Source: Candidatus Omnitrophota bacterium (GTDB lineage: Bacteria; Omnitrophota; Omnitrophia; Omnitrophales; Aquincolibacteriaceae). From it: 49,528 nt of DNA. This document shows positions 25,901-34,300 of the stretch, piece by piece. The notes under the pieces were generated by a model. It did no database searches. It saw only the letters and a list, made by a program, of their open reading frames with translations, and was not told the DNA's origin. The first letter of the stretch is position 1, and each line of letters begins with the position of its first letter. A program made the position numbers and the translations under genes. The stretch is taken from the NCBI GenBank assembly GCA_903884815.1, contig CAISGE010000029.1:1-49528 (forward strand), read 5' to 3'.

Positions 25901-27900
25901 TTTTTGGAAATGAGTTCCTCGACCGTAACATGCTTGCGACTTCTCATCACCTTCCGGTCATCCGCGCGGTACCCTTCGGCGAATTTGGGAGGCCAATAAT
26001 CGAGGTCGGTCTTGCCCACCACATCTGCGGGCTTTTTCGCGCCTGCCATTTTCGCGAACACCTGATTGACCGCCAGAAACCGGCCTTCCTTATCCTTCAG
26101 CCAGACCATCCCGGACTGGTTGTCAATAATGGAGGTCAGATAAGCTTCGCGCTGCCTCAGAAGATCGTCGAACCGTTTCCGGTCCGTTATATCTTCGAAC
26201 AAAACAAACACCTTCCCGGAAATAGGAGCCCCCGAGATGAACACGGTCTTGACCGTACGGTCCTTACAAGTCACCCGGTACTCGGCGCCCTCGATCTCGA
26301 CGCCCTTCGCCAGAGCGCGTTTGACACGCCCCGTCCAGTCAGCAATCGATTCCCTGCGATAAGCCTTGTCGGGATAAGCCTGGGCCCACCACTTCGCCAT
26401 AGTCGGGATGTCCGCCGACTGATAGCCAAAGACCTCGACCGCCTTCCCGTTAATGAATTCGATCATCCCGCCCGAGTTGACGACTGCCATCGCGATAGGC
26501 GCCTGCTCAACGATCCGCCGGAACCGCGCCTCGCTCTCGATGAGTGCCTCTTCCGCTTTGATGCGGTCCGACACATCATGCGCCATGCCCACCACACAAG
26601 GCTTCCCGTAAAAATCCGCGATCACGGCGGTGCACAACTGAGGGACGGGCCGCCCGTCTTTGGTAAGCGTATCAAGCACCATCGAGGCGCTCTTGCCGGT
26701 CTTCATCATTTGGTGCATGGTCTGCAGCATCCGCTTCCGGTCATAAGGGGCCACGGTATCCAACGCCGAGATCTTGGCCATGTCCTCATCGGTCCAGCCA
26801 AAGATCTTTTCATAATTCTTATTCCAGCGAATGAATTTTCCGTCTTCGTCGAAGAGATAGGCGGTTCCCGGAAGAGCATCAAACACAGCGTTCGTCAGAG
26901 CGTGTTCATTCTTCAGGACCTGTGCCGCCAGTTTACTTTCGGTGATGTCCCTGAAAACGGCGATAACGGTGGGAACGCCGACGATATCGACCGTCGCGCC
27001 TGAGTGAACCTCGACCTCAATGACCCTGCCGTCTTTGCGCACGGCTTTAACTTCATAGCGCTCCGGATCAGGGAAGCCACGTAATCTTTTTTTTGAGATA
27101 GCAAGCATCCGCGGCCTATCAACGGGGAGAACAAAACTATCAAAATTCCTGCCGACGAGCTCATCCACTTCGTAGCCCAGCATTTCGGCAAAACACTTAT
27201 TAACGTAGATGATCTTCCGGCCTTGCGTCATACCGATTCTGACATTGCCGCGCTCGGCAATCGCCCGAAACAGTCCTTCAGACCCGCGCAACTTTTCCTC
27301 CGCCACTTTCTTTGCGAAAATATCCAGCGCCAGTTGCTTCGATTTTTCTTTCTCCTTAAGGTGGGCATAGCCCAATTCGGCGACAAGCGCGGCCATCTCT
27401 TTGAGAAATCCCGTCACCTCCTTGAGCCGCTTCGCGGAGATCACCGGGACTTCTCCGAGCGCGGCCATGTATTTTTTTTCATTGCAGCCGAAAACCTTCG
27501 CCTGTCTGCGGAACCGTGAAAGATCAGGGGCTTCGAGGAGAACCTGCCCGGTGGCGAGAATGGCGACACACTTTCCTTTAATGAAGATTGGCATGGCGCA
27601 ATCCACGAGGCCGTTCGCGCATAGCTCGATCACGATCTTTCCCGGCTTCGTCATTTGGCGGACGAGGCGGGCATTACTTTTCCGGCAATTTTCCGCGGAC
27701 TTGGGGCAGCGCCTGTGGAATTTTGTGCAGATATCCCTCCAGCCCGTCGCGGCAAGGATCTCCATGTCGGGAACGCTCAAGAAGCCGATGGTGAAACCCA
27801 TCGTATCGGTGAAGTGCTGAAAGATGCGCTGCAGTTTTTTGATGTCGACGAGGTCTTTAATGGTGTACTTGCCGTCCACCAGATGCTTGGATGAAGTCAT
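22969..27900 (-). CDS. Giant sensor histidine kinase: two PocR and eight PAS domains
   Basis: A 1643-residue, apparently cytoplasmic kinase: no transmembrane segment is seen. Order: PocR-like sensory domain (about 12-178) with many cysteines, PAS 1-7 in tandem (about 205-1085, each closing with a DIT/DVS/DIS(D/E)RK-type motif), a second PocR-like domain (about 1095-1270; NFCSLC...RANCYKSDACIGR), PAS 8 (about 1275-1400), then HisKA with His1421 in VSHELRTPLS and an HATPase domain (about 1525-1637; NLVDNALKFT, DTGIGI, GFGLGLSIAKG). PocR domains bind small hydrocarbon-derived ligands in other regulators. The partner receiver overlaps it by 8 nt. The start is fixed by a TATAAT only 6 nt upstream. 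Confidence 0.93.
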   Translation of the reverse strand: MTSSKHLVDGKYTIKDLVDIKKLQRIFQHFTDTMGFTIGFLSVPDMEILAATGWRDICTKFHRRCPKSAENCRKSNARLVRQMTKPGKIVIELCANGLVDCAMPIFIKGKCVAILATGQVLLEAPDLSRFRRQAKVFGCNEKKYMAALGEVPVISAKRLKEVTGFLKEMAALVAELGYAHLKEKEKSKQLALDIFAKKVAEEKLRGSEGLFRAIAERGNVRIGMTQGRKIIYVNKCFAEMLGYEVDELVGRNFDSFVLPVDRPRMLAISKKRLRGFPDPERYEVKAVRKDGRVIEVEVHSGATVDIVGVPTVIAVFRDITESKLAAQVLKNEHALTNAVFDALPGTAYLFDEDGKFIRWNKNYEKIFGWTDEDMAKISALDTVAPYDRKRMLQTMHQMMKTGKSASMVLDTLTKDGRPVPQLCTAVIADFYGKPCVVGMAHDVSDRIKAEEALIESEARFRRIVEQAPIAMAVVNSGGMIEFINGKAVEVFGYQSADIPTMAKWWAQAYPDKAYRRESIADWTGRVKRALAKGVEIEGAEYRVTCKDRTVKTVFISGAPISGKVFVLFEDITDRKRFDDLLRQREAYLTSIIDNQSGMVWLKDKEGRFLAVNQVFAKMAGAKKPADVVGKTDLDYWPPKFAEGYRADDRKVMRSRKHVTVEELISKKGVARWHETFKTPVFDKDGIVIGTTGYARDITDRKQAEDALRESEGKFRAMFETSVSGMALCEMDGTLVQVNQAYLDMIGYTRKEALKLTYWDLTPKDYAKDEEKQLRSMERSGSYGPYEKEYIHKTRRRIPVLLNGAIVVGADGKKRIWSVVMDISERKKVEKALRESEEVFALFMRHSPFFTFIKEVTPKESRVLKASENFHKMIGIKGKNIIGKTMGELFPKDLAAKITADDWTAVSSGKVLRLEENFNGRNYLTIKFPITQGDRVLLGGYTIDITERKKAEEALKENERSLRESQSIAGVGSYVLDLSSGNWTSSPILDKLFGIDARYPRSVAGWEDLVHPDWRAEMRDYFDKEVVEKKGRFDKEYKILRHRDGKERWVHGLGKLELDANGKPVKMIGTIMDITARKEMEQALEKRISMLTQPAGAGDGVEFEDLFITEEIQQIQDEFTRATGVGSIITRVDGTPITRPSNFCSLCQDIIRANEKGRANCYKSDACIGRMNMAGPIVQPCLSGGLWDAGASITVGGRHVANWLIGQVRDETQSEDKIRAYAREIGADEDKAAEAFLKVPSMPRAQFDKVAQLLFTMARQLSQLAYQNLQQARAITESRRAEAVIRESRHQLFQVIDTVPHMIFAKDAEGKILLANRAVAAMYGKEAKELIGVRRRDIHPVPSEVEAYLKIDREVIQTGKPKIVADEIFTDVHGRKHVMQTIKVPFHMVGVKETCILGVSVDVTEQKKVEEFRNEIVRTVSHELRTPLSIEKEGISLLVDEVVGPVNPEQREILQTVMRSIDRLARMIASLLDISSIETGKIKLLPQPMDLADLVKDVIFEFEKRAAEKGIVLKAKLSGSPVRVLADPDKITQVLTNLVDNALKFTAKGSVEISLIPLKKEVECTVRDTGIGITPENVKKLFEKFQQFSRIAGPGEKGFGLGLSIAKGIVELHKGRIWAHSELGQGTSVTFALPLAKKRGIEHE

Positions 27901-28306
27901 GCGTGGATTATATACCCGGAATTTCGTCTGGTTAAGCGATGTTTTTCAATACCGCCACGGAAGATCGCGTATAGGGTAAGTGTATGTAGTAGATCGCAGT
28001 TCGTATGTCGCCAAAACAGGGCTGGGATTTCTTCGACGCACGACATTCTCCATACGACATCCGAGCTTACGATCATAAGATAAAGTAAGTAATCTGTCCG
28101 GGACGAAGGCTTTGTCGTTCTCGCCGCGCGGCCCCGTCAAGACCGGTTCGCCCGATCCAGACAAAGCCTCCGTCGTTCACGCCGGCGCCGCGCTTGAGCC
28201 ACAGCCGGATCAAGTGCGGCCGTCACAACTGCCGCAGCCGAAACTGCGGTTTTCTTAGCCGCCGCTCCATTTCTGGCCGCGCTGGCTAAGAGATGAGAAA
28301 AAACAT
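27901..28306. other. Structured intergenic stretch, no gene
   Basis: About 400 bases without a credible gene. It has a 15-bp stem with one mismatch (GACGAAGGCTTTGTC, 28102-28116, with GACAAAGCCTCCGTC, 28160-28174) enclosing 43 nt, a CCGCAG-CCGAAA-CTGCGG hairpin at 28232-28249 followed on the plus strand by TTTTCTT (no plus-strand gene precedes it), and CTTAGCC/GGCTAAG around 28254-28290. The kinase promoter occupies 27907-27935. Near 27985-28050 a CGTATGTCG motif recurs in inverted and near-direct form, as in dispersed non-coding repeats. A small RNA is possible but unproven. Confidence 0.4.
27907..27935 (-). promoter_or_regulatory. Promoter of the giant kinase operon, implying a leaderless mRNA
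   Basis: On the minus strand TTAACC (27930-27935, 4 of 6) is spaced 17 bp from a perfect TATAAT (27907-27912). Only six bases (CCACGC) separate TATAAT from the ATG, so transcription should start at or one base from the ATG and there is no ribosome binding site. Confidence 0.65.
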
Positions 28307-31300
28307 TTATCCCGCGGTCAACATCAGAACCGCATCTTCCCAACCGAATGGCGGAGTGAATGTGACGGTTTGAGAATTCGTATATACACCAGCCGCAATC
28401 GGATCTTGAATAATACCTCGTGGGTCAAGCCATTGAGCCGTCACTTTCGAACTGGTGGTGATCCGGTTCAGGTTGATCGTCGCCGTAGTCCGTGTTGGAA
28501 AATACACGTACGCTTCATCGCCGTCAGTGGATTTAACAGCCGCCACCCGGGTATTGCCGCTTCCTGCGCCCGACGTGATCATGGCTTGATCCGGAACAAG
28601 CTTCCACCACTCCCGGGCCTTCATGAAACTCGTCAAAATGCCCATCTGCACGGATCCCGGGCTGTTGATGTAGTCGATGTTGGCGGCATGGTTACTCCAG
28701 GAGAGACCGTTTCCATAGTCATAGCCTGCCCCGCCCGCAAAAAAACTGCTCCATGCCTCAACCCGGACATACTGCGCGCTGATGATAGTGGTATCCGTAT
28801 TGCCGTTCAGCGTATACCCCGTTCCCTGTTCATAAGTCCCCTCGACCACAAGCGTGGGTTTGGTGACTGCCAGGTTGTAATCGCCATTCACAACCTGATA
28901 AACACCGCCATTATTGCTCCACACCTCCATCCCGTTTGTATCCAGCCAGGCATCATGCCCTACAAACTCGCCGGAAGAAGTGTAAGGCGGGAGTCCTCCC
29001 GGATGAAAGGTCATGAACGTTGTACTGTAATCGGCCGTATTGTTAATAGGATCGTAAGCATTGACCCCATTGGTGCCGTCCGCCACACCTTCGGCGATCG
29101 CGCACCATCCCGCCACGCCAATTCCGCCGGGATCGCTGGCATGCATGTCCTGCCCGATATTAAAGATAATGTTTTTCTTCCCCTTAAAAAGATTGCCGAC
29201 CTGCCGGCCATATTCATAGGCCTGGGCATTACTGGTCGCATGGATCTCGTCTAACCTTCCGGGACCGCCGATTGTCAATTCCACGTACAGTCCCCTTTCC
29301 GCGGCCCGGTCCACGATCCATGAAAAGTGATTCCACCAAGCGGTATTTAATTGGGTAACATTGGTGCCTACAAATGGAAGGTTGCCGTAATAATCCGTCC
29401 GGACATCCCCCGCAATCCCCGTAGTGATTCCTGTGGCTGCCAGCTTGATTACCGTGTATCCCTTGGCCGCCCGGTCATCCAGCAGAGTGAGAATATCGCT
29501 GTCGCTGTGTTGCTGCAAAATCCATTCGGTATCTCCTATGTAGAGGAAAGGCGTTGTGGGAGTTGTCTGGATGTAGTGCCCGTTAGCGCTGACCGTCAAA
29601 GGGATCGCACTTACGGCTTGCGGCGTGAACGTGATCTGGTTGGAAGGCAGGGATTCATTACCCGCTGCGTCTACGGCTTTGACCTGGTAGGAAAGGGTTT
29701 TTCCCGCATCCGCTGCCGTGATCGTGGTGTCAATATAGTTCGTCCCCGTGACCAAAGGGATCAAAACGCCGTCGCTGCGGTAGGTCTGTATCATGACGCC
29801 GTTCCGGTACACGTGATAACCGGCCACGGCCCTGTCATCCGTCGAAGCATCCCACGCCAAGCTGGGCTGGAGACGGGACGCGGAAACTCCCGAAATGTTT
29901 AAGTTCGAAGTTGTCGCGACTTTCAAATTCGCCGGCGCCGTCGGAGCAACGGTATCGGGAGGCAGAGCCGCCAGCTGCGCAATCTCGGCGCCCGTCAATG
30001 CCCGGCTGTAGACCACGGCCTGGTCCAGTTTACCTTTGAATCCGTTTAACCCAAGAAGGGTTGAATCCGCGGTGTCAGGCTTGAAGGCCGTCTGTGCAAA
30101 GGTTTTAGTGACCGGTGTCGCGGAAGTCCCATTCGCATAAAACTTGTACAGACTCATTGAAGTCCCGGTAAAAACCCCGGTGTACTGGACCCACTGGTTC
30201 AAGGTCGTATCCGCCTCGCAGACCGTGGTCCCCACGCCGCCGTTCACGCGAAAACAATATTTCTCGTTCGCGCCGCCGTTCGAAAGATCTCCCAGGAAAT
30301 AGCCCGCCTTGTTGCCATAGTTCTCGTCGGCCACGGCAGAGGCATATTCATTGCTTGCCGATTCCCGGTAAACCCAGACTGAGACCGTCAAGGAAGAGCC
30401 CGAGGCCGGATCGGCCGATCCGAGATTGAACACATTATTGCTGCCATTGAATGCGTAGGAGTAATTCCCCTGCACGTGATCGCTGCTCAATATCGGAAGC
30501 GTCATGCCCGAAGGAATCGTGCCCGAGGGAGACGTTTCCAAATTATCCAGGAGTAACGGGTTCGCCGGGATGATCGTCGTCCCGCCGTCTGTGACCGTCA
30601 CGTTTACGCTCACGATGTTGGAATAGACGCTCGCGGCGTCCTTCGCTTTGAACCGGAAAACATAAGCACCGACCTGGGCGGCGGTCGGGGTCCATGAAAA
30701 AGCACCTGTCCCGACATTCAGAGACGCCCCGGCCGGAAGCGAAATAGCCGCGCCACTCAACGTCACGCCATCGATCTCGTACGTGCGGGTATCCCCGGTA
30801 TCCACATCGGTCGCCGCCAGCGGGAAGGAGACGACGCTTCCGGATGAAACGCTCTGGGCTGCCACGCTCCCAAGGACCGGCGGGTCATTCACCGCGTTCA
30901 CCGTCACCAAAAAGCTGCTGGGCGTATGAACGATCCCGTCGAACACATCAACCGTGATCGTGGTAGAGCCGTTAGCATTGAGCGCCGGCTTAAACGTCAG
31001 CGTTCCGGCCGTATTCGGACTGGTGTAGTTAACCGTTAGGGCTCCCGTCAGGGCCGGATTACTGGAAACCACCGTCACCACAAGCGGCTGGTTTTCTCCT
31101 ACACCTGCTGTGATCCCGGAAAAATTGACCGTCTGCTGAGCTGCGTCTTCATTAATCGTTACGGGCGTGATCGCATTGATCGTCGGCGGCTGGTTCGGTT
31201 GCAATTGTGCCAATTGGCCGATCTCCGGAACCGTCAGCGCGCGGGCATAAACGTAGACATTATCCATCGATCCTTTTAAATATTCGCTGGGAGTGCTCGT

Positions 31301-34300
31301 GGAGCCGTTTTCCTGCCCGCCGATCGTGATGGGATTGGTATCGTACTGTAGCGCCGAATACTTTCCGGACCCGGCTAACACCCCGTTGATATAGATTTGA
31401 AGCGTCCCGTTCGCGATCACTCCCGCGATGTGATACCACTGACCCGTAAGAAGAGCCTGGCTCGACTGAGCAAAAGAAGTGTTCGTCGTCGCGCCCAGTC
31501 CTACCTTGCCGGCTTTGGAGACCGCAAGAAAAAGCGAGTCCACGCTGCCGGTCCCATACTGCTTGCCCAGCATCACACCCCAATTTTCCGTGGGCATCGC
31601 GTCCAGTTTTACCCACGCGGAAAGCGTGACGGCCGTTGCGCTGAATGTATCGGCTCCGGGGATCGTCACAAAATCGTTCCCGTCAAAGTGATACGCCCCC
31701 GAACCGTCGGGACCCGTGGTTAGCGTCGGGTTCGTGGCGCTCACTGGAGGCACTACATCCATCGTGTTCTGAAAAGCCGAGCCCGCCGGGACCTGCCAGC
31801 CGGACGGGACCGTCAGCACGAAGGTTTTGGGTATGCTCAAAGCGCCGTCGCTCACGGTCACCGTGATCGTCGCGGTTCCCGATTGAGTCGCGACAGGTGT
31901 GATCGTCAATGTCCGGTTCGCTCCGGTCCCGCTGAACACAATATTCGCATTGGGAACCAAGGTCGTATTGGAAGACGTCCCCGTCACGGTGAGTGTCCCC
32001 ACCGCGGTATCGATGTCCCCGACCGTAAAACTGATTGGACCGAGCACTCCGCCCTTCGCAACACTTTGGTTCGCAATATCCGACACGGTTGGCGGGTCAT
32101 TGACCGCGTTGACGGTCACCAAAAAGCTGCTTGGCGTATGAACGATCCCGTCGAATACATCGACTGTGATCGTGGCCGTACCGTTTGCATTGGCCGCCGG
32201 CTTTAACGTCAACGTCCCGGCCGTATTCGGACTGGTGTAGTTAACCGTAAGGGCTCCCGTCAGGGCCGCATCACTAGAAACCGCGGTCACCGTCAGAGTC
32301 TGGCTCTCGCTTCCACCCGCGGTGATCCCTGCGAGATTCACCGTCTGTTGGGCCGCGTCCTCATCGATCGTCACAGGCGCGATGGCATTGATCGTCGGCG
32401 CATCATTCACCGCATTGACGGTCACGGTAAATGTCTGGCTCGTAAGGTTGTTCTGCAATTGTCCGTCGTTCACGGTCACCGTGATCGTCGCCGTTCCGAA
32501 AGCATTCGCAACGGGAGTGAATCTCAGAACATTCGCCGCATCCACCGTCACAGGTCCCGTCAGCACTGCATTGCTTGAGGTTGCGGTTACCGTCAGGGCC
32601 TGAGTTTCACCACCCCCCGCGGTGATTCCCGTCAACTGCACGGCCTGCGTACCTGCGTCTTCATCGATCATCACCGGCGCGATGGCATCCAGCGTCGGAA
32701 CATCATTAACCGCCTTGATCGTGAGATCCACCGTCCCAACAGCTGAATCCACGGTCCCGTCATTCGCCTTGAACGTAAAGGAATCCGGGCCGTTGAAGTT
32801 CGGATCGGGAGTATAGACATACTTCGTGGGATCGGTCGGAAACGCGGGATCATGCACAAGTGTCCCGTGGGCCGGATAATTGACAACCGTGTACGAGAGC
32901 GGATTATTGTCCAGATCCGTACCGCTTAAGGTGATCTTCTGCGCCGTGTCCTCATTAAACGTCAGGGTCTGCGCCGTCGCCACAGGCGGAGTATTCTCCA
33001 CAGGCGGATTCGCAAAGAGAAAATTTTGAATGTCGGAGGCGGAAAGGGCGGTGTTAAAAAGCATCATGTTCCCGATCTGTCCGTTGAATTGCTCATTGAC
33101 GCCTCCCCCGAGCATCGCGTCCCCCGAGTCCGGGGTGACCGACGTTTTCGTTTGCGGCGAAGGAGTCGAAGAGGCCAGCAATTTACCGTCCTTGTAAAGG
33201 AAGACCTTCCCCGCATCAAACACGCCCACGTAATTCACCCAAACCTCCGTCCCCACGATCGGCGAAGCTTCACAGGCAGTCGAGTCCGCGTTCACGCGAA
33301 AACAATACTTCGCATCCTTGCTGTTAGAAAGATTGCCGAGAAAATAGCCCGCCTTACCGGGATAATTCTCGTCACTTATGACAGCCGAATAATTACTGGC
33401 GATCGATTCTCGCTTCACCCACACCGAAACCGTCATTTGTGTGGTGATCCCGCCTCCGATGCCGCCCAGATTAAGCGGATTGGTCCCGTCGAACGTATGC
33501 ACCGTCAGATCCTGATAGATCTGTCCCGGCGGAATATCCGAGACCGTCAGATCGATACGCGCGATATTGGAAAGGAGTCCTGTCGGCGGCGAGTCCTTGA
33601 CTTGATAGAGGAGAAAATCCGCCCCTTTATAACCCGTAGCCGGCGTGTAAGTCAGAACATTCCCGACGATCGAGGCCGTCCCGTGTCCGGGGTTTTGAGT
33701 GATCGCATAAGTCAGAGAGGTATCCCCGACCACGTCCGCGTCACTGCCCTTTAAGGTGATCGCCTGGGACGTGTTCGTGCGCACACCCGTCGTGATCGGT
33801 GCGGCCTTAGGAGCGTCCGGAACGGGATTGATCGTAACATTCACCGTTACGACAACGTGATTATAGTGATTATCACTCACGGTGACCTTGAACGAATCGC
33901 TTCCGAACGCGTCGGCGTTCGGCTTATAAGTGTAGGCGCCGTTGGTGGCATTCATCGTCACGATACCGTTGGTGCCGTTTGCCGCTGAAAAGGCCAAAGG
34001 ATCCCCGTCAGGATCGGTCGCCAGGATGTTCCCCGTAACGCCATTGGCCGTGTCCTCATCCATGGAAACAGGCGTCGGCGCCGTCACCACCGGCTTGTTC
34101 CCGGTCGGCGTCGGTGGATTCGCGTCGCTGTAGGCTTTCATCATGGCGAACACGAACGGTTGGATGTTATTCGACCCAGTACTCGAAGTCCCGCTCCATG
34201 GGGATTGACCACTATACCCGTTAGCTGATTCAATTTTCCAGAAACGGTCTGAGTAGGCAAAAGCCGCCGGCCAATTCCACGCGGCTTCTCCTCCCTCGAG

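Noticed and set aside
25528..27003. A 491-codon plus-strand frame
   Set aside because: Opposite the PAS region of the giant kinase; His/Pro/Arg-rich and featureless, hence a shadow.
28232..28253. Plus-strand terminator-like hairpin with TTTT
   Set aside because: No plus-strand gene precedes it, so a terminator role is not supported; described only as structure.
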